Below, piece by piece: positions 1 to 8,037 of a stretch of 64,000 nucleotides of DNA. Position 1 is the stretch's first letter, and every line of letters begins with the position of its first letter. The DNA is from an uncultured Anaerolineae bacterium (GTDB taxonomy: Bacteria > Chloroflexota > Anaerolineae > Promineifilales > Promineifilaceae), in contig CAJQMR010000003.1 in the NCBI GenBank assembly GCA_905479495.1, positions 1 to 64,000 on the forward strand, in the 5' to 3' direction. The notes below the pieces were generated by a model, which did not search any database, was not told where the DNA came from, and saw only the letters and a list, made by a program, of their open reading frames with translations. The position numbers and the translations under genes were made by a program.

Positions 1-1
1 A

Positions 2-163
2 ACATGGTGGGTCGGTGAGAAAGATTTTGGCACAGGTCCCTTTCGGTGGTTAGTTGTGGAAGAAAACGAAATCGTTGGAACAAGCGATCCATTTAATTTA
101 CCCGCTTTACCTTTTGAAACATTAACTATCATGATTTCACAAAATACATCCATAGCTCAGTGA
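2..163 (+). CDS. C-terminal end of an unrecognised protein (cut by window start)
   Basis: An open frame runs from the window edge to a TGA at 161-163, giving 53 residues that begin TWWVGEKDFGTG and end ISQNTSIAQ. There is no start within the window, so only the tail is visible. Composition looks protein-like (W-rich, then a polar stretch and a hydrophobic end), but no family is recognised. The next 420 bases contain no convincing gene. It could be the end of a real plus-strand gene or chance. Confidence 0.35.
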   Translation, partial: TWWVGEKDFGTGPFRWLVVEENEIVGTSDPFNLPALPFETLTIMISQNTSIAQ

Positions 164-584
164 ACGTTGTGTACTGCCAACAACTTCAAGAAGGGTTTGC
201 CTAAATGGGCGTAATAGGAATAGTCAGTGTTTGATGGGGACGGCAAAGAGGAGCAGCGACCAATGTGTTGGGTCGGTGCGGCAGAAAACAAATATCTCGG
301 GTACACAGTGGGCAATCGTCAGGCGATTTAAGCTTGAGGGAACGCGGGCCACGTCGTCGGCAAAATAATCCTGTAGCCAACGGCGAATGCGACGGCCATG
401 TTTGGTCCAGATGAAAATGAAAAGGGAAACGACAAGGAAAACGAGGATTTCGAGGAATGTTGGATTGAACTTCATAAACTGATTGGGTAAGATTTTACCC
501 AATCAACTCGATTACTTCATTGAATTTGCCCCAATACGCGTAGACGCGAATTATCCATCATTTCGCAGAGTACCACCAGTTTTC
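164..584. other. Stretch without a convincing gene; holds one copy of a diverged repeat
   Basis: A minus-strand frame at 224-502 (92 codons) has a hydrophobic N-terminal helix followed by a basic stretch, but it has no ribosome-binding site and no recognised family, so it is not called as a gene. The part from about 440 to 590 resembles 14180-14350. Both share ACTTCATAAACTGATTGGGT followed by AAGATT, with looser matches on each side (a preceding AAAACGAGG and a following CCATCAT..GCAGAG block). Confidence 0.4.
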
Positions 585-590
585 TCAAGT
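440..590. repeat. Diverged repeat, copy 1 (partner at 14180-14350)
   Basis: A 26-base core at about 469-494 is shared with 14208-14233, starting ACTTCATAAACTGATT. Weaker matches flank it: AAAACGAGG and TTGGA on the left, TTGAATT.GCCC and CCATCATnTnGCAGAG on the right. The copies lie about 13.7 kb apart in the same orientation and bracket the minus-strand block plus the BTAD regulator. It could be an old mobile element or a duplicated promoter region. Confidence 0.5.
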
Positions 591-2024
591 AGAATGTTGT
601 GATCCTAATAAATGCATACTACGGGCCGTTTGCGCTGCATGATAACCGCACATGCCATGTACACCACCACCTGGCGGCGTAGCCGAGGAGCACAAAAAAA
701 CATTTTGGAGAGGTGTCGTGTATGGATTCCAACGGGGGACGGGGCGGGTAAATAGCTGCCGCCAATTTTGCACCCCACCGTTGATGTCGCCGCCGATGTA
801 GTTCGGGTTGTACCGCTGGAAATCTAGCGCGGTCATGGTGTGGCGGGCCAAAATCGTGTCGCGGAAGCCAGGGGCAAAGCGCTCAATTTGGGCCTCGATG
901 GCGGCCGTCACATCCACGGTGCTGCCGTTGGGCACGTGGCAGTAGGCCCAGCCGGTGTGCTGACCGTTTGGAGCGCGGGTGTCATCAAACAAACTTTGTT
1001 GGGTAACGAGGGTATACGGCCGTTCCGCCACCTCCCCCCGCCAAATTAACCGTTCACTCAGGGCCATCTCTGCCAGCGTTGACCCCAAATGCACCGTCCC
1101 CGCCCGACGACACACCTCAGCCCGCCAGGGAATTGGCTCACTCAGCGCCCAATCCACCTTGAATACACCCGGTCCCTGCTGGTACTTTTCCAATTGCTGC
1201 CGGTAACCTACTGGCAGGGCATCCCCCGCAATGGCCAGCAGCTGGCGCGGCGTTACGTCCAGCAAGACGGCACGGGCGGGCGGCAGGTCGGCCAGCGATT
1301 GCACTTCGTGATTAGTCACAATCTCGCCGCCAAGGCCAGTGAAGTAATCTGCCAGTGCGTTGGCGATGGATTGGCTGCCACCGCGAGGCAGAGGCCAGCC
1401 AACTTTATGCCCCAGCACGCCCAGCATCAGGCCAAAAGCGGCCGTTAGCGGCCACTCCAATGGCATGATCGAATGGGCGGCCAGACCGGCAAACAGGGCG
1501 CGCGTTTTCTCATTGCGGAAGAGGGTTTTAGCCACGGTGGTGGTCGGCCAGACGGCACGCAGTCCAAATTTGGCCATCGCCAGCGGATGGCGCGGCAGGC
1601 TAAGCGGCCCCAAAAATTCGCGGGCGATTTTGTCCCAATCAGCCACCAGCGGAGCAAAAAGACGGCGATAGGTGTCACCATCTTCGCCAAATTGGGCGGC
1701 CGTTTCGGCCAGCGACTGGTGTAGGGCAACGGCCGTTCCATCGTCAAACGGATGGGCCAACGGCAGCTCCGGTTGAACCCATTCCAGGCCAAATTCAGCC
1801 AAATCCAGCGATTGAAAGAAAGGCGACCCCATCCCCAGGGGATGAATGGCGGAGCAAATGTCGTGGTGGAAACCGGGCAGGGTTAATTCGGCCGTGCGCA
1901 TGCCACCGCCGATGGTGGCTTTGGCTTCCAACAGCAGCACGCGCCAGCCCTGGCGTGCCAGAGTAATCCCGGCGGACAAACCGTTCGGCCCCGATCCCAC
2001 CACTACTGCATCAAATTCAGGCAT
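585..2024 (-). CDS. FAD-dependent oxidoreductase, phytoene desaturase/amine oxidase type
   Basis: The 479-residue protein begins with a Rossmann dinucleotide-binding motif, VVGSGPNGLSAG at residues 9-20, followed by an acidic beta2 end (LLLEA) and the GGGMRT signature typical of CrtI/NOX-like flavoproteins. The C-terminus carries the second FAD contact GGGVHGMCGYHAA. Such proteins oxidise or isomerise hydrophobic substrates such as carotenoids or retinoids. The substrate here cannot be told because no carotenoid genes are nearby. The start at 2024 has no clear Shine-Dalgarno, but it lies only 11 bases after the upstream gene's stop, so translation may be coupled to 2036-2776. The length is normal for the family. 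Confidence 0.85.
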   Translation of the reverse strand: MPEFDAVVVGSGPNGLSAGITLARQGWRVLLLEAKATIGGGMRTAELTLPGFHHDICSAIHPLGMGSPFFQSLDLAEFGLEWVQPELPLAHPFDDGTAVALHQSLAETAAQFGEDGDTYRRLFAPLVADWDKIAREFLGPLSLPRHPLAMAKFGLRAVWPTTTVAKTLFRNEKTRALFAGLAAHSIMPLEWPLTAAFGLMLGVLGHKVGWPLPRGGSQSIANALADYFTGLGGEIVTNHEVQSLADLPPARAVLLDVTPRQLLAIAGDALPVGYRQQLEKYQQGPGVFKVDWALSEPIPWRAEVCRRAGTVHLGSTLAEMALSERLIWRGEVAERPYTLVTQQSLFDDTRAPNGQHTGWAYCHVPNGSTVDVTAAIEAQIERFAPGFRDTILARHTMTALDFQRYNPNYIGGDINGGVQNWRQLFTRPVPRWNPYTTPLQNVFLCSSATPPGGGVHGMCGYHAAQTARSMHLLGSQHST

Positions 2025-2035
2025 AGATAATTATG

Positions 2036-2776
2036 TCAACTTTTATTTATCAGCCGTTTCAGCAGATAAACAGGCATGTAAACGGCCGTTCTTATCGCAG
2101 CATTTTGCCAAACATTCTTGGCTTCAGCCCATTGTACCCGCTTGTCTACCAGCACGTTAGTTTGAGACACCGTGCCTGTTTGGCCGAAATGCGCCCCCAA
2201 ATTGCGCAGCGTTTGGTGCCAGAAGGCATCCTCTGCTTTATGGCCGAAGCCGAGGCGGAAGCTGATCTCGTACACCGGGTCATTGGCGCGAATCAGCGCC
2301 TGAATTTGGGCCAAGGTCTGCCCGTTTTCCACAAACGAACTAAAGGTAATCATGCCAGCAAACATATGCCCTTCCGGGGTCATGAAAGAGAATGACTCCT
2401 CGTCGGCATACATGACACGGATACCGGTGGAGAGCTTCATACCGCCAGGCCCAGCTACGTTCAGCACGGCTACATCACCGGGAGCCACACCACCTACCGC
2501 ACCAAAAAAGCGGTTGCCCTTAGGCCAAAATTCGGGGAAGTGGGCTTTCCACTGCGCAATGAGCGTCTCCGGGGGCACGGCGTCACCATCCAAACGAATG
2601 CGATACGTTTTTTGCCACAGCTGGCCAAAGCCTTGGAGCGGACTCATGGGGCGTCGGCCGGTGACGTTCAGATTGATGGCATCGGTAGGCAGATCGCCTG
2701 CGGTCATGCGATCCACGGGGGTAGCCCAACTGGCGGCATTTCGGGGCGTTTTGGGAGTTGAAGATTGGTCGTTCAT
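2036..2776 (-). CDS. Conserved hypothetical protein (DUF1990-like?)
   Basis: 246 residues, no signal peptide and no transmembrane helix. The central part (about residues 85-190) has a beta-rich look, with the segment FMTPEGHMFAGMITF followed by an ISFRLGFGHK stretch that recalls lipocalin-like or DUF1990-type ligand-binding proteins. That assignment is a guess. The start is supported by AGAGGT four bases upstream of the ATG. The gene is directly upstream of, and probably cotranscribed with, the FAD oxidoreductase, so it may bind or deliver a hydrophobic substrate to it (inference). Confidence 0.6.
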   Translation of the reverse strand: MNDQSSTPKTPRNAASWATPVDRMTAGDLPTDAINLNVTGRRPMSPLQGFGQLWQKTYRIRLDGDAVPPETLIAQWKAHFPEFWPKGNRFFGAVGGVAPGDVAVLNVAGPGGMKLSTGIRVMYADEESFSFMTPEGHMFAGMITFSSFVENGQTLAQIQALIRANDPVYEISFRLGFGHKAEDAFWHQTLRNLGAHFGQTGTVSQTNVLVDKRVQWAEAKNVWQNAAIRTAVYMPVYLLKRLINKS

Positions 2777-2794
2777 GGTTACCTCTTTTGGGCA

Positions 2795-2872
2795 GGGGAT
2801 TAGAGATTGGAGATTGAAAATGCTCTGATCTCCAGCTACAAATCATTATTCAGCTACAAAGCAGTATGAAAA
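2795..2872. repeat. GGAGATTGGAGATT-type intergenic repeat remnant
   Basis: The spacer between the STAS gene and 2036-2776 contains GATTAGAGATTGGAGATTG and later CTGATCTCCAG, a degenerate inverted pair. The same word family occurs at 4053-4120, inside the phosphatase-kinase coding sequence. It looks like a dispersed small palindromic repeat; no function is visible. Confidence 0.5.
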
Positions 2873-3232
2873 TCAGGCAGGGGTGGCAACGGCCGTTACC
2901 GCGGCCGTCTCATCGTTGTAAATGGCAATCGCTTCATTCAGGCGGGTCAGTTCAAAAATTTGCTGGTAATGATCGCTCAGGCCAAAGGCCAGCAGGCGCT
3001 GCTTGTTTCGCTGCACCCGAATCAGCATCGTCACCAACAGGCCGATGCCAGAACTGTTCATGTAATCCAGTCCCTCAAAATTGAGGATGATTGTTTTGGT
3101 GTTTCCCTGGCTGGCTTCATTGTAGGCGGCCATCAAAGCGTCTTCAGCCTGGGCGGTGATGTCGCCTTGAATATCAATGACACTGGCGCTGGCAGACAAT
3201 TTACGGACGGTGGCATTTAGTTGATTGGACAT
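2873..3232 (-). CDS. STAS-domain anti-sigma factor antagonist
   Basis: 119 residues from the chosen start at 3232. The frame opens further upstream, but AGGAG lies eight bases before this ATG. A single STAS domain carries the phospho-acceptor context YMNSSGIGLLV (family SpoIIAA/RsbV), in which the serine is dephosphorylated by a PP2C phosphatase to free the protein for binding an anti-sigma kinase. It lies downstream of a second STAS gene and an RsbU/RsbW-like fusion, forming a complete partner-switching module. The C-terminus ends in an Ala/Thr/Val-rich tail. Confidence 0.88.
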   Translation of the reverse strand: MSNQLNATVRKLSASASVIDIQGDITAQAEDALMAAYNEASQGNTKTIILNFEGLDYMNSSGIGLLVTMLIRVQRNKQRLLAFGLSDHYQQIFELTRLNEAIAIYNDETAAVTAVATPA

Positions 3233-3262
3233 TTGTTTTCTCCTGTTAGTTGTTTTCGTCGT

Positions 3263-3296
3263 AGATTGGTCCAATCTTTCGAGATTGGACCAATCT
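3263..3296. repeat. Tandem 15-bp palindromes AGATTGGnCCAATCT
   Basis: AGATTGGTCCAATCT at 3263-3277 and AGATTGGACCAATCT at 3282-3296 lie between the two STAS genes. A third copy is at 25791-25805, before the MFS gene. They may be protein-binding sites or small intergenic repeats; the sequence alone does not decide. Confidence 0.7.
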
Positions 3297-3301
3297 TGTG
3301 T

Positions 3302-3631
3302 TCACTGAATCTCCATAAAGTCGGACAGCCGCGTGATGGTGAAGATTTCACGGTAATGATCACTGAGCCCGGTGGCGGCGATGGGCCGATGTGCTGCCCG
3401 CGCTCTAGCCAGCAGCCCCACAATCAGGGCGATGCCGGTGCTGTTGATGTAATCCACACCGGCAAAGTTGAGCACAATTTTGGGCGGATTGCCCTGTTCC
3501 GCTGCGCTGTAGGCGGCGTCCAGGGCAGCGTCGGCCAGGCTGTTGATCTCGCCATGCAGATCGAGTACGGCCGTTTCGCCCTCCCATCTCGTTTCAGCTT
3601 TAAAAGCTGCGGTTTTTTCTGCCATCTTCAT
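3302..3631 (-). CDS. STAS-domain anti-sigma factor antagonist (second copy)
   Basis: 109 residues, a single STAS domain. The conserved segment YINSTGIALIVGLL contains the Ser/Thr acceptor region. The start codon overlaps the stop of the upstream phosphatase-kinase gene (ATGA at 3628-3631) and is preceded by GAGGGAGA, so the two are translationally coupled. It is paralogous to the STAS protein at 2873-3232: both share the LNF-G-DY-NS-GI core. Two antagonists with one kinase/phosphatase suggest two outputs or a regulatory decoy (inference). Confidence 0.88.
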   Translation of the reverse strand: MKMAEKTAAFKAETRWEGETAVLDLHGEINSLADAALDAAYSAAEQGNPPKIVLNFAGVDYINSTGIALIVGLLARARAAHRPIAATGLSDHYREIFTITRLSDFMEIQ

Positions 3632-5259
3632 TCTCCCTCTGGATCAGTCAAGTTCATGACCAGTTCAATCGTGTGGTGCTGCACATCCTGGCGCACGTTC
3701 AGCTCATCGACCATGTTTTGGATGAGGAACAGCCCCCAGCCGCGCGGCGATTGGTCGCCCGCCAGCTTCGCTTCCAGGTCGGGGTTGGTGGCTGTTTTTA
3801 GCGGCGGGCCGCCCCCCTCGTCGGTGATAGTGACGCGAATCGATGTTTCCTCTACAAATACCTTCAGTCGCGCCGGTTTGTCAGGATCATATTTGTTGCC
3901 GTGTTCCATGGCGTTCATGGTGGCTTCGGCAACGGCCGTTTTCAACTTCTGCAAACGGCCGTCCGGCAGCAATCCAGCCACAACTTCCGCCACTCGCTCC
4001 ATCGCCACCCGCTCATTGCCTGGAGCGGACGCAATCTCAAATTCAATGGGGGAATTGGAGATTGGAGACTGGAGATTGCCTGAAATATCTAATCTCTGAT
4101 CTCCAATCTCCAATCTCTCCTCTCTTTGCAGCGTCACCAACGTCACATCATCCTCCTGCTCCCAGCCAGGGCCGGTAAAGGTGGCTAGCTGATCCAGCAG
4201 AAAATCTTTGAGGGTATCGCCGTTGGCGTGCGTGGCCATCAGCTCCTGTAAGCGCGGGAAGCCAAACATTTCACGTTTGGGATTGTGCGCCTCTACCAGA
4301 CCATCACTGTAAAGCAGGACGTATTCGCCAGGTGCCAGCGTAGCCTCTTTTTCGTCATAATCCATGCCGGGCATGAGGCCCAGCGGCATACCGGTGGCCC
4401 GCAGCTCCACCACGCCATCGGCGGTGTAGCGGTAGGGCACATCGTGGCCGGCGTTGGCGTAGCGCAGGTGGCCAGTGGCCGGATTGAGCACAGCGTAGAA
4501 GCAGGTGACAAACATTTTGGGCGGGATTTCCTGCACCAGCACATCGTTGGTGCGGGCCAGCACCGCGCCGGGCGCTTCCAACCGTTCGGCGGCGGCACGC
4601 AACAGGGTGCGGGTGGTGGCCATCACCAGAGCGGCGGGCACGCCTTTGTCGGTCACATCAGCGACGACGAAACCGATACGGCCGTCTGGAAAATAAATAA
4701 AGTCGTAAAAATCACCACCGACGGCGCGGGCGGGTTGGTAGTAGGCCGACACGCCCCAGCCATCCAGGGTGGGCAGCGACTGCGGCAGCAAGGTTTGTTG
4801 GATGAGGCGCGCCACTTTTAATTCTTGCTCGATGCGTTCCCGTTCGGCCGCTTCTTGTTTCTGCTGCTTGACCAGTTGCGCCACCCGCAGCGCGGGCGCG
4901 GCCTGCGTGGCCAGGTCCGCCAGCAGCTTGTGGTCGTCGCTAGAGTATTCCTGCTCGCTGAGGCGGGACCCCAGATTGATGAGGCCAATCAATTCGCCCT
5001 GGCTAACCAGGGGCACAACCAGTTTGATGCCCGCCTGGCGCATGACCGTCAAGGCCGGGGAATCGAGTTTGAGCTGCTCCACATCGAGCACGCCAGAATG
5101 CTGCTGCACGTAAACCAGCAACGGATCGTGTGGGGCAATGTCCAAATCGAGACTGTTGATCTGGGTAGTAGGGGTGGGGTCGGTTACGGCCGTTTCCACC
5201 ACCGCTGCCTCTTTTTGCCCGATAAAATTTCGCCAAAATCCTCGAATCGTTGTCATCAT
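3628..5259 (-). CDS. RsbU-like PP2C phosphatase fused to RsbW-like anti-sigma kinase
   Basis: 543 residues. A degenerate GAF-like domain (about 45-140) and a short coiled coil (130-150) precede a SpoIIE/PP2C domain at about 165-375, with metal-binding motifs GGDFYDF (181-187), DVTDKGVPAAL (201-211), YSDGLVEA and EDDVTLV. A linker joins it to a GHKL ATPase domain with N-box EATMNAMEHG (about 440-450), G1-like DEGGGPP and G2 GWGLFLI. The protein therefore combines the switch phosphatase and the serine kinase that act oppositely on STAS proteins, two of which lie just downstream. The linker (about 381-404) is encoded by a GGAGATTGG-type repeat normally seen between genes. AGGAC is the only weak ribosome-binding signal near the start. 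Confidence 0.9.
   Translation of the reverse strand: MMTTIRGFWRNFIGQKEAAVVETAVTDPTPTTQINSLDLDIAPHDPLLVYVQQHSGVLDVEQLKLDSPALTVMRQAGIKLVVPLVSQGELIGLINLGSRLSEQEYSSDDHKLLADLATQAAPALRVAQLVKQQKQEAAERERIEQELKVARLIQQTLLPQSLPTLDGWGVSAYYQPARAVGGDFYDFIYFPDGRIGFVVADVTDKGVPAALVMATTRTLLRAAAERLEAPGAVLARTNDVLVQEIPPKMFVTCFYAVLNPATGHLRYANAGHDVPYRYTADGVVELRATGMPLGLMPGMDYDEKEATLAPGEYVLLYSDGLVEAHNPKREMFGFPRLQELMATHANGDTLKDFLLDQLATFTGPGWEQEDDVTLVTLQREERLEIGDQRLDISGNLQSPISNSPIEFEIASAPGNERVAMERVAEVVAGLLPDGRLQKLKTAVAEATMNAMEHGNKYDPDKPARLKVFVEETSIRVTITDEGGGPPLKTATNPDLEAKLAGDQSPRGWGLFLIQNMVDELNVRQDVQHHTIELVMNLTDPEGE
4053..4120. repeat. GGAGATTGG palindromic repeat inside a coding linker
   Basis: GGAGATTGGAGACTGGAGAT (about 4057-4076) is followed by ATCTCTGATCTCCAATCTCC (about 4088-4107), an imperfect inverted repeat. 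It is translated in frame as part of the phosphatase-kinase linker, giving LEIGDQRLDI and LQSPISNSP on the coding strand. A related remnant lies at 2795-2835. Confidence 0.65.
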
Positions 5260-5280
5260 GTCCTCATCATAGCAGGGTAT

Positions 5281-5301
5281 CGTCTGCCAAACGTTACGAA
5301 A
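5281..5301 (-). promoter_or_regulatory. Recurrent TTTCGTAACGTTT-type element, copy upstream of phosphatase-kinase
   Basis: Read on the minus strand, this copy is TTCGTAACGTTTGGCAGACG, about 20 bases upstream of the start at 5259; it overlaps the stop codon of the next gene upstream. Similar words occur at 6631-6650, 8518-8536, 9781-9796 and 11268-11288, each 5' of a minus-strand gene. It could be an alternative-sigma promoter element or a duplication footprint. Confidence 0.45.
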
Positions 5302-6601
5302 ATCGCGTTACGGGTTTTATCCAGACGGAAATTTGCTCTGGCTGCATCGTTTCCTGTACCACTTGCGTCAATTCCGCTTGGAGCACGTCTAGCGCCACTT
5401 CGTCGCGGGCAGTTTTGGCGAATTGGGCCAGAATTTGCTGGGCGTCATATTTTTGGCGGTAGAAGCGACGGTCAACGGCCGTTTGCACCCGCCGCCGCAG
5501 GGGCGTAAACAGAGCGGCGACAAGCAGGGTGGAGAGGACGATGGCGATGGGGGATTGAGTGCCGGTAACGGCCGTTACCCCACCCTGAATCACCGTAATG
5601 CTGCCAAAATAAACGGCCGCCAGCACCGCCGACACAATCGAGTATTGCACCGTGCGGCGAATGATCACGTCAATATCAAACAGACGATGGCGCAAAATGG
5701 AAATGCCGATGCCGAGTGGAATCACCAAAAAGGCAAAGGTGGAAACAACGTTGAAGAGGAGATTGTTTACAGCATTTTCGGGCTCCCGCGCCGTAAAATC
5801 CAAAAAAAGTGGGTTAATTAACAATAAGGCAACAAACACCGCAATGGTCACCAGAAAGGCAAAAACAACCCATTTTGTTTGTTGTCGTTCGTTGACCGTG
5901 GAAAGATAGCGATACCGATAAAATTGAATGGCAATACTGCCCAGCACCATCGTCAGCCAGAGATACCCGGCAATTGCATCATAAATTGTGGTGAAGCCTG
6001 GCACGACTTCAGCAGCCGTCCCCAGGCTGACAAAGAGCGCGCTAATGATTAACCAGGCCCATTTGGTCCAACGAGGGGCGAAACGGCCGTTGGGGAAAAT
6101 GCAAAAGAAGAGCGGCAGCAAAATGACGCCGCCCAGCCAAATCAGCATAAGGCCGATCGGCTCCAGCCACGGATACGCCGCACCCGTCGCACGTACTTCC
6201 TCTTCAAACAGGGTGAGGCCAAAAGTAACCAGCCAGAGCGAGCTAGAAAAACCCATCAATTCATGCGAGCGCTGCCAAAAAATGAGTGCACCCATGACCA
6301 CACAAACCACCGCAAAGAGGACCGTTGGCAAGAGTTGGAGGGCAGCGTACTCGGTCAGCGTCAGCCCCATTTCAGCCAGACCGGGCAGCGCTTCGGGGGC
6401 AAGCTGGTTGCGCAAGCAGTCGGAGCCAGTGCAGGTCGCAGACATCTGGTGAAAAAGAAGCGGCACGCCAATGGCAAACATGACCATACCCACGCCTGTA
6501 ATCAGCAGCCAGGCGGCACGCGCGATGGTCAACCAGTGACCTTCTATAGTCGGTGATGCGTCTTGAGGGGACAAATTTGGATGAGAGCGTTGTTTTTTCA
6601 T
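5294..6601 (-). CDS. Sensor-like multi-pass membrane protein without kinase domain (paralog A)
   Basis: 435 residues. After a soluble N-terminus of about 28 residues come nine or so hydrophobic segments between residues 30 and 350, then a conserved cytosolic tail with RRRVQTAVDRRFYRQKYDA and LTQVVQETMQPEQISVWI. This architecture matches the membrane-sensor half of Chloroflexota/actinobacterial histidine kinases (a DIDVIIRRT segment before the last helices), but no HisKA or ATPase domain follows. A paralog lies directly upstream (6665-7921) and a third, decayed copy at 8530-8637. The start has no good ribosome-binding site. The role is unknown; proximity to the partner-switching genes suggests input sensing (inference). 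Confidence 0.75.
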   Translation of the reverse strand: MKKQRSHPNLSPQDASPTIEGHWLTIARAAWLLITGVGMVMFAIGVPLLFHQMSATCTGSDCLRNQLAPEALPGLAEMGLTLTEYAALQLLPTVLFAVVCVVMGALIFWQRSHELMGFSSSLWLVTFGLTLFEEEVRATGAAYPWLEPIGLMLIWLGGVILLPLFFCIFPNGRFAPRWTKWAWLIISALFVSLGTAAEVVPGFTTIYDAIAGYLWLTMVLGSIAIQFYRYRYLSTVNERQQTKWVVFAFLVTIAVFVALLLINPLFLDFTAREPENAVNNLLFNVVSTFAFLVIPLGIGISILRHRLFDIDVIIRRTVQYSIVSAVLAAVYFGSITVIQGGVTAVTGTQSPIAIVLSTLLVAALFTPLRRRVQTAVDRRFYRQKYDAQQILAQFAKTARDEVALDVLQAELTQVVQETMQPEQISVWIKPVTRFS

Positions 6602-6664
6602 AAGCTGTAGATAGTAGATTACGAAACGGCCGTCTCCTAAACGTTACGAGCTCTGTCAACGGCT

Positions 6665-7921
6665 CTATGAATTTCGCAGCCAGACGGAAATTTGTGCTGG
6701 CTGCATCGTTTCTTGCACGACCTGCACCAGTTCGGCTTGCAGCACATCCATCTCTACCTCGTCGCGGGCTGTTTGGGCGAAGCGAGACAGCACCTGCTGG
6801 GCATCGTACTTTTTGCGGAAAAAGCGGCGGTCTATGAACGCCTGTACCCGCTGCCGCAGCGGCGCAAACAGGGCGGCAATGACTAACGTGGAAATGACGA
6901 TGGCAACGGGTGACTGTTGCCCGCTCGCTGAATTAAACACGCTTTGCAGCAGCACGATCATGCCAAAATAAACCAGCGACAGCAGCACAGTCAGCATGGC
7001 ATAGATCAGCGTTTTGCGAATAATGACATCAATGCCCCACAACCGGTAGCGCAAAATGGCGATGGTGATGGCGATGGGCAGGAAGGGCAGGGCGAAAAAG
7101 TCCTGGTAAATGCCGCTGATCAGAATAGCGATGAGGCGTGGTTGACCGTCTGGAATGGGCAGCGCCCGGCCGAAAACGAGCACCCAGGCGATGATCGCCG
7201 TGACAAAGATGACGACGCCGAAGATGATCCATTTGGTTTGCTGCCGTTCGATGGTGTTGGCTTCGCGCAGGTACCGATAGACTTGCAGGCTGCCGCCGAA
7301 CAGCACCAATGCCACCGTGATGACGCTGACGAGCGGTTCGTCCAATGGCCCAAATAACAATAAAAGAAATGTGGCTAGCAGAGGGATATAGGCCCAGCGG
7401 GGGGAGAAACGGCCGTTTGGCACCAGATACAAAAACAAGAGCATGATCCCATTGCCCACAATGTAGGCCACAATCGCCGGCCAACCGAGGGCTGGGTGTA
7501 TCGCCCCAAAATTACGTGACCCAGCAAACATGGCAAACGGGATGACGATTAACGCCAGCGAAACCGTCAGGCCCAGCCAGCTCTGCCGCTGCTGCCACAA
7601 CAGCAGCCCGGCCAGCGCGGTGTATACCAGAAAGGTAAACACCGCGCCGCTCAGCATGACGATGCCATAGGTCTCCAGGCTCAATCCCCGGGAAGCCCAA
7701 ACGGATGCCTCAGCCGGAGTCAATGCAGCAAAATTGCAGTCGTTAAAAACGCCCGGCACGCTCTCCGTACAGGGCACGATGATCTCTAAATAATCGGTAA
7801 CCAGATCAACACAGAAGAGACTGACGCACAACAGGGCAATAACCATCCAACTCGCCAGCGCCAACCGGTACAAAACTGGATTGCGCTGAGATAAATTGGG
7901 AGCAGTTAACACATCATTCAT
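6665..7921 (-). CDS. Sensor-like multi-pass membrane protein without kinase domain (paralog B)
   Basis: 418 residues, the same layout as paralog A: about nine hydrophobic segments, then GIDVIIRKTLIYAML, RVQAFIDRRFFRKKYDAQQ and a tail ending QPAQISVWLRNS. A periplasmic-type loop near residues 40-70 has two cysteines (VPCTES, FNDCNF), matching a similar pair in paralog A (ATCTGSDC). A shared redox or ligand function of this loop is possible. AGGA eight bases upstream supports the ATG at 7921. The gene is 63 bases upstream of paralog A, so tandem duplication is likely. Confidence 0.75.
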   Translation of the reverse strand: MNDVLTAPNLSQRNPVLYRLALASWMVIALLCVSLFCVDLVTDYLEIIVPCTESVPGVFNDCNFAALTPAEASVWASRGLSLETYGIVMLSGAVFTFLVYTALAGLLLWQQRQSWLGLTVSLALIVIPFAMFAGSRNFGAIHPALGWPAIVAYIVGNGIMLLFLYLVPNGRFSPRWAYIPLLATFLLLLFGPLDEPLVSVITVALVLFGGSLQVYRYLREANTIERQQTKWIIFGVVIFVTAIIAWVLVFGRALPIPDGQPRLIAILISGIYQDFFALPFLPIAITIAILRYRLWGIDVIIRKTLIYAMLTVLLSLVYFGMIVLLQSVFNSASGQQSPVAIVISTLVIAALFAPLRQRVQAFIDRRFFRKKYDAQQVLSRFAQTARDEVEMDVLQAELVQVVQETMQPAQISVWLRNS

Positions 7922-8037
7922 ACACGTTTTCCTACCAGTTAAGTAGATGGCAAGCAGCGGAACAGCATTATCTGTGCGGAATGCCGATTTATACCATCAA
8001 TTTCACAAAGCGGGCTGTTCCGCTGCAAAAGGTGCCT

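Noticed and set aside
224..502. 92-codon minus-strand frame with a hydrophobic N-terminal helix
   Set aside because: No ribosome-binding site, no known family, and its start lies within a diverged repeat. It is not called as a gene, though it cannot be excluded.
3221..4099. Plus-strand open frame of about 290 codons across the STAS and kinase genes
   Set aside because: It lies opposite two genes with strong family motifs and has no ribosome-binding site or protein-like pattern.
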